Source: Gallionella sp.
GTDB taxonomy: Bacteria; Pseudomonadota; Gammaproteobacteria; Burkholderiales; Gallionellaceae
Reading direction: 5' to 3'
Length of the DNA stretch: 64,000 bases
NCBI GenBank assembly: GCA_030645955.1
Contig: JAUSMR010000012.1
Span: 9,080 to 73,079, forward strand
Shown here: positions 34,433-43,510 of the stretch, piece by piece
How positions within the stretch are numbered: position 1 is the first letter of the stretch
How the letters are laid out: the number at the start of each line of letters is the position of its first letter
Program-made: the position numbers and the translations under genes
Notes under the pieces: generated by a model
Database searches by the model: none
Told to the model about the DNA's origin: nothing
The model's input: the letters and a program-made list of their open reading frames with translations, nothing else

Positions 34433-35761
34433 ATGCGCCCTTCACGTTTGCCCCTCTCCCCCTGCGGGATAACCAACGACTTGGCTGCGGGGTTTGGCAG
34501 CTTAGTCGAATGGCTAGTTGTCTCATCCAGAGGGTTGGGGAGAGGGGTTGTTGCCGCGTTCTGCTTCATTGTGCTGCTGGTGCCGCTGGCGGCGAGTGCG
34601 GAGGTCACGCTCTCCGGCTTCATACAGCAGAACACAGCCTTCAACACCGCCGGGCAAAATCCCGATGGCCGTCATTACAAATGGCTGGAGGAGCGCGCCC
34701 AGATCAAGCTCGACGCCACCAGCGATGCCTGGCGGCTGCTGGCGAAGGGCGATCTGGCCTACGATCATCTTGGTCGCCAGAATGAGGGTGAATTGCGCGA
34801 GGGCTACATCGACTATGCGGGAGGTAACTGGGATTGGCGCCTTGGCCGGCAGGTCATCACCTGGGGCTTGGGCGACCTGGTGTTCGTGAACGACTTCTTT
34901 CCCAAAGATCATGAAGCACTCTTCGCCGGGCGACCGCTGGAATACCTCAAGCGCGGCGTGGATGCCGTGAAGCTGGGTGCCTATCCCGAGTTTGCTTCGT
35001 TCGAGCTGGTGCTGGCGCCGAATTTCCAAGAGAGCCGCATCCCGGACGCGCGCCGATTCCGGCTTTACGATCCGATGCCAATGGTCATCAACCGCGAAAC
35101 CGTCAAGCCGGCGCAAGGGGACGTTGCGTTGCGCGCTTACCGCGATATTGCTGGCTATGATGCGGCGCTCTACTTGTATCGCGGCTTCCAGCGCACGCCT
35201 TCGATGCGACCGGACAGCATGGTGTCGCCGACGAAGATCACATATTTCTACCCCAAGCTCTCAGTCTACGGCGCCAGCTTGTCCGGGCGTGCGGGCGAAG
35301 GGGTGCTGAGTCTGGAAGCGGCTTATTACGATTCGCGCGAGGATCGTGCGGGGAACGACTTTGCCGTGCCTAACTCCCAGACGCGGCTGCTCGCCGGCTA
35401 TCAAATTCAGCCGGCTGAGGATGTCTCGCTTGGTTTCCAGTACTACGCAGAAATCATGCACGACTACGACGCCTACCTCGCCACGCTGCCCACCGGCTTC
35501 CCGGTCGACAAGCGCTGGAGCCATACCGTCACGGCGCGCCTGACGCAGTTCTTTCTGCATCAGACGCTGCGGCTTTCCGCCTATGCCTCGTACAACGCCA
35601 GCAACGGCGACCACTTCGTAAACCCGGAACTGCGCTATAGTTTCACCGACAAGGTATGGGGCGCGGCCGGCGCCAACTTCTTCGGCGGCAAACCGTGGGG
35701 CCAGTTCGGGCAACTCTCGCGCGACGACAACGTGTATATCCAGGCCCATTACGAATTCTGA
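34433..35761 (+). CDS. Outer-membrane beta-barrel protein of the MMPL/LolA export set (DUF1302-like)
   Basis: Signal peptide (FCFIVLLVPLAASA) then a beta-rich protein with Tyr/Phe strand ends up to NVYIQAHYEF, a typical barrel C-terminus; WLEERAQIKLDATSDAWRLL and LGRQVITWGLGDLVFVNDFF are DUF1302-like. The start is unclear. A 62-bp repeat has been inserted inside a palindromic repeat just upstream of the signal peptide, so ATG 34433 gives an odd repeat-encoded N-terminus; TTG 34535 would give a clean 22-residue signal peptide but poor RBS spacing. Its 3' end is duplicated at 47969-48074. Confidence 0.8.
   Translation: MRPSRLPLSPCGITNDLAAGFGSLVEWLVVSSRGLGRGVVAAFCFIVLLVPLAASAEVTLSGFIQQNTAFNTAGQNPDGRHYKWLEERAQIKLDATSDAWRLLAKGDLAYDHLGRQNEGELREGYIDYAGGNWDWRLGRQVITWGLGDLVFVNDFFPKDHEALFAGRPLEYLKRGVDAVKLGAYPEFASFELVLAPNFQESRIPDARRFRLYDPMPMVINRETVKPAQGDVALRAYRDIAGYDAALYLYRGFQRTPSMRPDSMVSPTKITYFYPKLSVYGASLSGRAGEGVLSLEAAYYDSREDRAGNDFAVPNSQTRLLAGYQIQPAEDVSLGFQYYAEIMHDYDAYLATLPTGFPVDKRWSHTVTARLTQFFLHQTLRLSAYASYNASNGDHFVNPELRYSFTDKVWGAAGANFFGGKPWGQFGQLSRDDNVYIQAHYEF
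34469..34530 (+). repeat. Dispersed 62-bp repeat, copy B
   Basis: Reads ataaccaacgacttgg ... ggcagcttagtcgaa then tggctagttgtctcatccag. It splits an intergenic palindrome whose halves remain at 34449-34469 (cccctctccccctgcggg) and 34530-34548 (gagggttggggagagggg), showing it is an insertion. Confidence 0.75.
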
Positions 35762-35772
35762 CTTCGAGCATG
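35628..35772 (+). repeat. Left boundary repeat of defence island (3' end of barrel gene)
   Basis: The last codons of the barrel gene plus gacttcgagcatg; repeated, with a 38-bp internal deletion, at 47969-48074. The two copies bracket 36-48 kb. Confidence 0.75.
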
Positions 35773-35936
35773 GGGCGCAAGACCCAATCTCAATACGCCG
35801 GAGACAACCGCTGAAGCGACTGCAACGCATGTTGTTCGTGAGCCTTGCCACCTTCGATATACTTCGCAAGTCGTGCAGGGCTTGGTTGCCGACCCTTATA
35901 ATTCTAATGCTCAGGCCGCATCAATCGGAGTAAGGT

Positions 35937-36586
35937 ATGTCTCAAATGTCCGACGATCATAATCAGCCGCAGCCGGTTTCAGCGCCGCCGCCAATTGCCC
36001 CGAAAAAATCCTGACCAATCAGGGCGACAACACCCTGAGCAAGCGGCTGGAGAAAATTCTGCTGCTGACGCATGACTTCGATTGCCTTGTCGGTTACTTT
36101 TTTATCAGCGGGTTTTTCCGGCTCTATCCCGCACTGGAGAAGGTAAAGAAAATCCGCATTCTCATTGGCCTGATGAATGAACAGGTCATACACGGCTTGA
36201 TCCAGATTGCCAAAGACTCCCCGGAAGAAAATCCCCCGTCCACTGCCGAGGTTAAAAACACCTTTGGCGGAATGTTGCGCAGGGAACTGGTTGAGGCGCA
36301 GGATTCTCTTGCCATCGAGACCGGCATCCAGAAATTTATTGAGTGGATTCGTTCTGGCAAGCTGGAGGTAAAGCTGTATCGGGAGCAGAACATCCACGCC
36401 AAGATTTACATCATGACCCCCGAACAGGCCACGCCTGATGTGCATCACGGCTACGTCATTACCGGGTCAAGCAACTTGTCCCATAGCGGACTGGAGGGCA
36501 ACCTGGAATTCAATGTTCTGCTCAATGAACCGGAAGAGCACGACTACGCGCTGCATCGTTTCAATGCCAATTCAATCCCCACTTAG
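35937..36586 (+). pseudogene. N-terminal fragment of a PLD-domain helicase, frameshifted and truncated
   Basis: ATG 35937 opens MSQMSDDHNQPQPVSAPPP, then a one-base shift is needed to enter CPEKILTNQGDNTLSKRLEK and a phospholipase-D-like domain (REQNIHAKIYIM, ITGSSNLSHSGLEGN: the HxK and GSxN elements). Such domains lead SNF2-type helicases of defence islands. It stops abruptly after DYALHRFN, abutting the restriction gene, so the helicase part was lost when the type III system joined. From ATG 36173 a 137-aa piece could still be made. Confidence 0.75.
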
Positions 36587-39394
36587 ATGAGCAATAATGT
36601 CATGCACCTTGGCTGGCTCAAACGCAACATCCCAACACCAGACCCCAAACCCACCTCGGCTATTGACCGCTCTCACCCACGCATCCAGCGTCGAACGCTT
36701 GGCTTTGTTCTGGTCAGAATCATGCCCTTTGATTTCGAGGATCAAGTTCTTTCCGTTCGCCAAACGAACAATGAAATCTGGAATGAATCGCCGACGACTC
36801 CCGTTCCATAAATAGTAAATCTGGAATCCCAAATGATCGTTTTTGGCATATGCCAACACTTCCGCGTGTTTCTCTAATGCTTGCACGGTGTATTGCTCCC
36901 AAGTGCTGTCAGCAACAGCATAATTGATGTGCGACTTGGTCGTGTCTTCACAGTGCTTGGTGCTATACCAAGTACGCATCTTGCCGGTTGAACCGATGGG
37001 GTACTCCTGATCGAAAACTGGCTCGATACGCTCTACATTTTGTTCATGCACTTGCGCCAAGACGTGCTGCACGATGACATCCATCGATAGGGCAATCAGG
37101 ATACGTTTGCGCAACGGCTCCTGATGAAACAGCGAAGGAATGTCGAGGCGGTCTGACTCGAAAAATTGTTCCACCAATCGCACCAGTTGGTAGAGCAGGT
37201 ATTCTCTACTACCCGTGAAGTTGTGATTGAGCTGCTCAAAAGCCCGCTGCGCGGCGATGAACAGCAAGCGCTGCACACGAAACTCATCGGGAAGTTTTTC
37301 AAGATCAATGGATACAGCCTTGGCCATGTCAGCGGCTCCGCCCAAGGCCGGTGCCAAATCGGCACTTACATGAATCTGAGCGGGATCGAGTTTAAGCAAC
37401 GGCATCTTGCCCCAGTCCACGCTCAATTCAGGTTGCACGACTACATCAATGCGCAGCACATTAGGCCAGCTAATTTCCAGTTCGCTACGCTCCTGCACCA
37501 CTTCAATCTGCTTGCTGTGCTTGGGCGGAGGCGGTGGATCGCCACCATCACCCACATCTTCAAAGATGGAAAGTGGCACACCAAACACATTCACATATTC
37601 AGGAATGAACAGCTCGCGTTCCACACCATCCGGGCAGACCACCGTTTCCTTGTCGTATGAAACACGGCGCAGGCCACGGCCAATTACTTGCTCGCATAAC
37701 AACTGGCTGGTGAAGGCGCGCAGTCCCATGATGTGCGTTACATTCTTCGCGTCCCACCCTTCGGACAACATCGCCACGGAAATGACGTTCTGTAAATCTT
37801 GACCAGCCGTGCCGCGCTTGCCGACGTTATCGACAATCGCACGCAGCAAATCCTCTTTCTTCAAACCACGCAGTTCGGCTTTTTTCGTTTCAGAAATATG
37901 GGCGGCATCCACGATGCCTTGCAGCACTGCCTCATATTCCTTGTCAGTGCCGGATGATTCGCCAATCTCAGCCTTGTCGAGCACCTTGGAATCCACTCGC
38001 AGCGTTTTCTCTGGCGCCTTCAGCTCCGGCCAATAGGCATTCCCTTGCCGGAAATAATGCTCGATCCGCGCAGCCGTCTCGGTACGGTTACACACCGTCA
38101 GCATCACCGGCGGCGAGGCGTGCCCGTCTTCTTTCCATTTGATCGCAGCTTCTCGCCAGTCTGCGCCCAGCAAGGTGTAGGCTTCTTGCACGATTTGCGG
38201 CAACGCTTCATGTGCCTCTGCACCTCTCCGATTCAAGTCTTCACCCACTTCCGGCTCGCGGTAAAGATGGTATAGCTTGCTACGGTACGTTTGCGCATTG
38301 GGCAGCGCACTATCGCGAATCACCACTCGCGGCGTCTTCACCAACCCAGCCTCAATCGCATCATTCAAACCAAAGTCAGACACCACCCACTCGAACAAAG
38401 CTGATTCCGTGCTGGTCTTGCCACTTGGCGCAAACGGGGTTGCAGACAAATCGAAGCAACGAATAATCCGACGCATCTTATGAATACGATCCAGACCTTC
38501 TATCCAGCGGGTCGCCTCATCCAAGTCTATGCCCAGCTCGTCCGCTTCTTTTTTGCTGATCTTAATTTCGGCACGTTGCCGGTAGGCATGATGCGCTTCA
38601 TCGTTGATGATCAGCAGATCACGATAACCGGAAAGTTTGCCCAGCACCCGCCGCACATAAGCTTCGTCCGACTCCGCCCCTTTCTTTACCACCGACCGAT
38701 CAACTTCCTTGAGCGGCATCAGGCTGTGCCAATTCTCAATCAGCAATTCCATTTGATTGAGTTTTTGCCGCTGCGCTTCATTCGGGCAAAGCGAGAATTC
38801 ATCGTAGTAATTATTCGGATGGCCGGGATGCAAAACCTGCAAACGCTCTTTCACCGTCAGACCGGGCGCTACGATAAAAATAGCTCGGGAGAAATCCTTG
38901 ACTCTCTTGGGATAGGACAGCGCATTCAATACCTGCCAAGAGATAATCATTGCCATCACGGCAGTCTTGCCGCTGCCCGTCGCCATCTTGCTGCACAAGC
39001 GTTCCCACGTGCCACCGTCCCCCGGAATAGCAATTCCCTGCTTAAATTCCGGTGGCGCCTCAATATTCCAAATCAGCGTTTCAATGGCTTCAATCTGGCA
39101 GAAGTAAAAAGAATGCTGCCGCGCACTTGGGTCATTCCAGTGCTCCAACAATCGTCGAGTGACGGAAGTAATGCCGGGATATTCCGCCGCACGCCATTCA
39201 TCTACGCGAGTGCGAATACGATTCACCAGCTCCAGCTCGACGCCACGAATGGTGTTGTTCCGCGTGTCGAAAATCTCGTACCCAGCTGGGCGACGCCCCG
39301 TTTCAATTTCCAGTTTTTTATCTCCCGCCTTGCGCCAATAATGTGTTGGGCGCTCGAAGGGCGAATTGATGATAAGGGATTTGGGTGCAGTCAA
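36572..39394 (-). CDS. res: Type III restriction endonuclease subunit (BPTD_3080-like)
   Basis: A 940-aa SF2 helicase-nuclease. Walker A ATGSGKTAVM at residues 138-147, DEAH box in LLIINDEAHHAY, helicase motif III SATPF and motif VI QVIGRGLRR, then a C-terminal PD-(D/E)XK nuclease (RFIPDFIVRLANGKNLILEI). It would translocate or switch on DNA and cut when paired with Mod. It ends 10 bp after the mod stop on the same strand, so mod-res is an operon. The 3' end overlaps the PLD-helicase fragment by 15 bp. Confidence 0.9.
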   Translation of the reverse strand: MTAPKSLIINSPFERPTHYWRKAGDKKLEIETGRRPAGYEIFDTRNNTIRGVELELVNRIRTRVDEWRAAEYPGITSVTRRLLEHWNDPSARQHSFYFCQIEAIETLIWNIEAPPEFKQGIAIPGDGGTWERLCSKMATGSGKTAVMAMIISWQVLNALSYPKRVKDFSRAIFIVAPGLTVKERLQVLHPGHPNNYYDEFSLCPNEAQRQKLNQMELLIENWHSLMPLKEVDRSVVKKGAESDEAYVRRVLGKLSGYRDLLIINDEAHHAYRQRAEIKISKKEADELGIDLDEATRWIEGLDRIHKMRRIIRCFDLSATPFAPSGKTSTESALFEWVVSDFGLNDAIEAGLVKTPRVVIRDSALPNAQTYRSKLYHLYREPEVGEDLNRRGAEAHEALPQIVQEAYTLLGADWREAAIKWKEDGHASPPVMLTVCNRTETAARIEHYFRQGNAYWPELKAPEKTLRVDSKVLDKAEIGESSGTDKEYEAVLQGIVDAAHISETKKAELRGLKKEDLLRAIVDNVGKRGTAGQDLQNVISVAMLSEGWDAKNVTHIMGLRAFTSQLLCEQVIGRGLRRVSYDKETVVCPDGVERELFIPEYVNVFGVPLSIFEDVGDGGDPPPPPKHSKQIEVVQERSELEISWPNVLRIDVVVQPELSVDWGKMPLLKLDPAQIHVSADLAPALGGAADMAKAVSIDLEKLPDEFRVQRLLFIAAQRAFEQLNHNFTGSREYLLYQLVRLVEQFFESDRLDIPSLFHQEPLRKRILIALSMDVIVQHVLAQVHEQNVERIEPVFDQEYPIGSTGKMRTWYSTKHCEDTTKSHINYAVADSTWEQYTVQALEKHAEVLAYAKNDHLGFQIYYLWNGSRRRFIPDFIVRLANGKNLILEIKGHDSDQNKAKRSTLDAWVRAVNSRGGFGVWCWDVAFEPAKVHDIIAHLSGD

Positions 39395-39404
39395 GGCATT
39401 CCCC

Positions 39405-42323
39405 TCAAGGCAGCAGCATCACTTTGAGTGATTCAATGCCACGGTCATCCACAATTTTTACTGCAATCTTGCGATTCTCGCCCGCTTCAAAAGGCAAGCT
39501 CACCGTGCCGTGAAATTGGCCGATCAAGTCTTCATTGAGTTCGGCGCGGATGTTCTTTTTCAACTTATCCCAGCCTTCACCCTTGCCTGCCATTGGAAAA
39601 AATACTTGGCGCGGAAACAGTGAGCGTTCGTCGTAATCGGTATCCAGTGACCACATCGCAATCCGGCTCTTGCCACCGGAGACCAATTCGCCTTTAACGG
39701 TATCGAAGTAGTCGAAGCCATGCACTTCAACCTCAAACTTACCATCCTTGCGTGGACGCACCTCGACCTCGGGCTGCCCCATTAGCCAGAAACTCTGATT
39801 GCTGGATTTGGCTTTTTTCAGGTCTTCGGTCAGCAAGTCAGTATTCATCTGGGCTTTGAGCGCAATGATCCCGATAAACTGATCAATATCTTTGGCTGCT
39901 TCCGGGTCGAAAGTGAATGCGCAGAACACAATCATCTTGGGCAATGGAAACAGGCTGCCCGCCTCACTCATCGCATTGGCTACCTGACGCTGTTCGAGCG
40001 CAGCGTGCTCCGGGCCAAAACTCACCACCACTCGTTCGCCACTATCGAGATGCCCAACCGCATGGAGATTACGGATGCAGTCGTCGTAAGGCAGCGTTTC
40101 CAATTCCGCGAACTTCAGCATCTGATTATTCTTGCCGCGTATGCCCGCTTTCAGCAACTCCTCGCGCCATTGGTGTTGCCGACCGGATTCGCCGGTACGG
40201 GCGATGCTGGTATCGGCTTCAAACTCACCTCGTCCATTGGCGATGCCAATAGAGAGTGAGTTTTCCAAGCCCTTCACACTCGGAAACGGCACTGCCTCCA
40301 CTGTGAACGGCCCGGTGATGCGCAGCTTGTTTTTCGCCACCTGCGGCTGGTCATAAAGTGTTTCCTGATCGGCGTTCGCGGCGATGGAAGCGTCCATTTG
40401 TTTTTGCATGGACTGGCGAGCAGTGTGGAAAGCATCAAATGGTTTGCGCACCGCTTCCGACCAATCAACGGGTATCTCAAACGGCACTTCCCATTCTTTA
40501 AGTCCCTCGCCCGCTCGCGGGAGAGGGGTTGGGGAGAGGGTTTTGTTCAGCGCCATCAACGCTACCTCTATCGCCGGATGCATCCGCTCGTAAATCACGT
40601 CAATCTCTGGATTATTGGCGATGGATTTCAGCGTGACATGCGGTACGGTCTTGTAGATGAAGCCGCCCTTCAACCCCTCATGCGGATAGCGCAGTGAGAA
40701 ATAATCGTAACTTGCCGTCATCAGACGTTGCTTGGCCAACGTGACAGCGACGCGAGAAGTATCGCAAGTGATCCAGCGTCGCCCCCATTTTTCAGCGACG
40801 AAGGCCGTGGTTCCGCTGCCGCAGGTGGGGTCGAGCACCAGATCGCCGGGGTCGGTGGTCATGAGGAGGCAGCGTTCGATAACTTTTTCAGCCGTTTGAA
40901 CAACGTAGCGCTTGTCTTCGCCGGAAAATCCAGCGATTGCTGTGTCATCCCAGAAATTAGTTACCGGATGCACTGGAAAATCAGAAACAAACCTCTTGTA
41001 GTTAGGTAGAGAGCCAGAAACAATCAGCCTGCCCGCAATTGAAAGCCTTTGAAGACCATCAAGATGTGTTTTCCAGTTGTGGTTGTCCCCTGAGTAAAAT
41101 GATTTACCTTGGTGTTGAAAACTACACGTCGTGTTTGAACGAACCCCCTGAGAGCGAAGATTCTGAGCTGAAAAAATGGACCAATTTTCAGGCAAAATCC
41201 AATTTGACTGCTCCTCTCTCGTTAGCTTACGAACCGCCCCCGTGATTGTGTTCTGCGCCAATGAGTAACTCGCAAGGTCGCCTCCTTTCGGCCAAAACAT
41301 CTGACGGTATTTAACATTTTGTCTGTTTTTCGCGTACCAAACCAAGTAATCGTTAGTCTTGGGCAGTAGGTCAGAAGAGGTCGCAGTCGAGGTTTTGAAC
41401 TGAATCTCCGCAACAAAATTTGCTCCCCCAAAAATTTCATCCATCAAATTCCGAATGAGGTGCACGTTCTCATCTGAAATCTGCACAAATACGCTTCCCG
41501 ATTCGTTCAGCAGTTCCTTCGCCAGCAAAAGTCTGTCGCGCAAGTAGGTTAGATAGGAATGAACCCCCAGCTCCCAAGTATCTCGGAACGCCTTGATCAT
41601 CTCCGGCTCTTGCGTGAGGTCTTCGTCCTTGCGATCTTTCACGTCGCGCTTGCCGACGAAGGGCTGAAAGTTGGAGCCGTATTTGATGCCGTAAGGTGGG
41701 TCGATATAAATCATCTGCACCTTGCCCGCCATGCTCTCCTTTTGCAGCAAGGAGTTCATCACCAGCAGGCTATCACCGCTGACCAGCCGATTCGCCCAGC
41801 CGCGCTCATGGCGATAAAAGTCGATGGCTTCGCGCAGCGGTACGTTTTCAAACGGGGCATCAAAAAGTCCAGGCTGTATTGCCGGAGAAATTCCCTTGGC
41901 CTTGCCTTCTCCCTTCATCACTTTGCGCACGGCGGCAAGAATACTCGCCGGGTCAACTCGTTCGTGGACGTGCAAGGAAACAGTATCAATGTCAAAGCTG
42001 GTGCGCTCTGCCTTGCCCGCCCAATTGAGATAGGGCGATTGCTGGCGCTTGAGTTCTTGCAGGGCTGCGACCATTGCTGCTTGGTCGCCTGACACCAGCG
42101 CATCGTCAATCAGTTTTTCAATGGCGGCACGGCTGGGGTCGAATTGCAGGGCAGGATCAATATGTGGATCGTAAGCCCAGCGGGTTTTGCCTGCTTCAGG
42201 ATCAGTGGCGGGTGTGACAATGCCGACTTCAGGGTTGTTCTTGCGCTTGTCCGCATGACGGTAGGAAATGATTTGTGCAGCGCTACCATCTGGTGATGGT
42301 GCCGAACTTTTTTTCTTAGCCAT
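39405..42323 (-). CDS. mod: Type III restriction-modification methyltransferase subunit
   Basis: A 972-aa N6-adenine/N4-cytosine methyltransferase of beta order: catalytic DPPYG at residues 208-212, SAM-binding DPTCGSGTTAFVAEKW near residue 490. Region 40504-40540 is an intergenic-type palindrome inserted in frame and translated as LSPTPLPRAGEG, so the protein carries a repeat-encoded loop. Divergent from a small HTH gene, with two palindromes between that may control expression. Confidence 0.92.
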   Translation of the reverse strand: MAKKKSSAPSPDGSAAQIISYRHADKRKNNPEVGIVTPATDPEAGKTRWAYDPHIDPALQFDPSRAAIEKLIDDALVSGDQAAMVAALQELKRQQSPYLNWAGKAERTSFDIDTVSLHVHERVDPASILAAVRKVMKGEGKAKGISPAIQPGLFDAPFENVPLREAIDFYRHERGWANRLVSGDSLLVMNSLLQKESMAGKVQMIYIDPPYGIKYGSNFQPFVGKRDVKDRKDEDLTQEPEMIKAFRDTWELGVHSYLTYLRDRLLLAKELLNESGSVFVQISDENVHLIRNLMDEIFGGANFVAEIQFKTSTATSSDLLPKTNDYLVWYAKNRQNVKYRQMFWPKGGDLASYSLAQNTITGAVRKLTREEQSNWILPENWSIFSAQNLRSQGVRSNTTCSFQHQGKSFYSGDNHNWKTHLDGLQRLSIAGRLIVSGSLPNYKRFVSDFPVHPVTNFWDDTAIAGFSGEDKRYVVQTAEKVIERCLLMTTDPGDLVLDPTCGSGTTAFVAEKWGRRWITCDTSRVAVTLAKQRLMTASYDYFSLRYPHEGLKGGFIYKTVPHVTLKSIANNPEIDVIYERMHPAIEVALMALNKTLSPTPLPRAGEGLKEWEVPFEIPVDWSEAVRKPFDAFHTARQSMQKQMDASIAANADQETLYDQPQVAKNKLRITGPFTVEAVPFPSVKGLENSLSIGIANGRGEFEADTSIARTGESGRQHQWREELLKAGIRGKNNQMLKFAELETLPYDDCIRNLHAVGHLDSGERVVVSFGPEHAALEQRQVANAMSEAGSLFPLPKMIVFCAFTFDPEAAKDIDQFIGIIALKAQMNTDLLTEDLKKAKSSNQSFWLMGQPEVEVRPRKDGKFEVEVHGFDYFDTVKGELVSGGKSRIAMWSLDTDYDERSLFPRQVFFPMAGKGEGWDKLKKNIRAELNEDLIGQFHGTVSLPFEAGENRKIAVKIVDDRGIESLKVMLLP
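40504..40540. repeat. Palindromic repeat inserted in frame in mod
   Basis: ccctcgcccgctcgcgggag then aggggttggggagaggg; same class as the repeat split at 34449/34530. Confidence 0.75.
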
Positions 42324-42352
42324 TTTCCGAGCACCCTAAATATTTTTCGGCA

Positions 42353-42370
42353 TTCCTACAGTTGTAGGAA
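42353..42370. promoter_or_regulatory. Operator-like palindrome 1 (mod side)
   Basis: ttcctaca-gt-tgtaggaa, arms perfect over 8 bp, 30 bp upstream of the mod start. Confidence 0.55.
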
Positions 42371-42395
42371 GACGTAATGATAGGGTAAAGATGTA

Positions 42396-42418
42396 ATTCC
42401 TCCAACTATGGGAGGAAT
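42396..42418. promoter_or_regulatory. Operator-like palindrome 2 (controller side)
   Basis: attcctcc-aactatg-ggaggaat, arms perfect over 8 bp. The right arm doubles as the ribosome binding site of the HTH gene, so a bound protein would also mask translation signals in DNA. Confidence 0.55.
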
Positions 42419-42420
42419 GC

Positions 42421-42663
42421 TTGGACGCTGGGATTGCTTTTGGGAGGGTATTGCGCCGACTGCGAGAGGCAGCGGGATTAACGCAAGAGCAGCTTGGCTT
42501 TGAAGCTGACTTGCGGCGCACTTACGTCAGCATCCTTGAACTCGGCCAGCAGCAACCCTCACTAACGACCATTCTCAAAATTGCTCAGGCACTCAATTGT
42601 TCGCCTGGAAGCTTGCTGGATATGGTGTCTGAGGAAATCAACCGTCCAAAGGAGAAAAAGTAA
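42421..42663 (+). CDS. XRE-family HTH protein, putative RM controller (C protein)
   Basis: An 80-aa protein that is essentially one helix-turn-helix (LREAAGLTQEQLGFEADLRR, TYVSILELGQQQPSLTTILKIA). GGAGGAAT precedes a TTG start at 42421. Size, divergence from mod and the two flanking palindromes fit the controller proteins that time restriction-modification expression. No restriction gene lies downstream of it, however; res follows mod. Confidence 0.75.
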   Translation: MDAGIAFGRVLRRLREAAGLTQEQLGFEADLRRTYVSILELGQQQPSLTTILKIAQALNCSPGSLLDMVSEEINRPKEKK

Positions 42664-42713
42664 AGCTGTGAGTAGCGGCGATGAGGGGGTGTCCGCACGA
42701 AGATATAATGCGC

Positions 42714-42870
42714 CAACTTGATGATAGCTACCGAAGCCGCTAATGCCCGCCTCTCGCCTTTCTCCCGCCAAAGACCAGCAAGTGATTGTCGTGTGCGATT
42801 CTGCCTCGATCACCGCTGGCGACATATCGGGAGTGCTACCCGCGCTCAAAAGCCTGTCCGGTGACCGCTC
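42714..42870 (+). repeat. 157-bp direct repeat, left copy
   Basis: Covers the leader and first 42 codons of the gene at 42743; copy at 47610-47766 with about 90% identity. Brackets a 5-kb segment. Confidence 0.8.
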
Positions 42871-43246
42871 TTCCGCCATGAATGCCGAGGGTGCGGTAAC
42901 GCTGGTGTTCCACGGCTACGACGACGATCCCCGCGAGCTTGAGGCCATTCCCGAAGTGCGAGAATGGTTTGCCCAACTGTTTGCGGCATGGCCGTACTGG
43001 TCTTTCTTCGCCAGCCGCATTGAACAGACCGTGCCGCTCGTCCTTTCGCTGCTACTGTCCGGTGAGGCCGTGGCCGGTGAACCGGGCATGGTCGGATGGT
43101 GTTTCGATCTGGACGAACTGAAGCCGTTGCTGCTGGAAATGTTTTGTCACCAAAACGAGCTGATCGAAAGGCTGGAAATCGGCGAGGATGTGAACGTGCG
43201 CGTCACTCAAGACTTCCTTGAAGCGGTGCAGGCGTTCTTCAACTAA
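42743..43246 (+). CDS. Conserved hypothetical protein (possibly CRR6-like)
   Basis: A 167-aa soluble protein with VIVVCDSASITAGDISGVL, TLVFHGYDDDPRELEAIPEV and FAAWPYWSFFASR. I recognise it as a conserved protein found in mobile/defence loci and sometimes labelled chlororespiratory reduction 6-like; function is not known. The first 42 codons with their leader are duplicated at 47610-47766. A weak upstream signal only; ATG 42743 is conserved in the duplicate, which supports it. Confidence 0.6.
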   Translation: MPASRLSPAKDQQVIVVCDSASITAGDISGVLPALKSLSGDRSSAMNAEGAVTLVFHGYDDDPRELEAIPEVREWFAQLFAAWPYWSFFASRIEQTVPLVLSLLLSGEAVAGEPGMVGWCFDLDELKPLLLEMFCHQNELIERLEIGEDVNVRVTQDFLEAVQAFFN

Positions 43247-43338
43247 GCCACCTACTTGCCAGGCCGCGTAGAGCGCAATCGTTTTTGCACCAAAGGTAGG
43301 CAATTCTCTAAGCTCTTCGAGTTTGAGAAGTTGACACC

Positions 43339-43412
43339 GCCGAATGAAACATCCGGTGCAATGCGCTTCGCTTATTGACACCCTACATTACGCCCTACGC
43401 GAGTTAAATGGC
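43339..43412 (+). repeat. Direct repeat flanking ATPase-Dam module, left
   Basis: First 45 bp (gccgaatgaaacatccgg ... gacaccc) identical to 46184-46228; the rest similar. Confidence 0.85.
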
Positions 43413-43510
43413 ATTAGCACCGCGATACATTCAACCAAGGTTGCGACTATAATCGCCAGTATCAACCACCCGCATCTGGCATCATAAATAAGGAAGCAAG
43501 GGGGAGCAAA

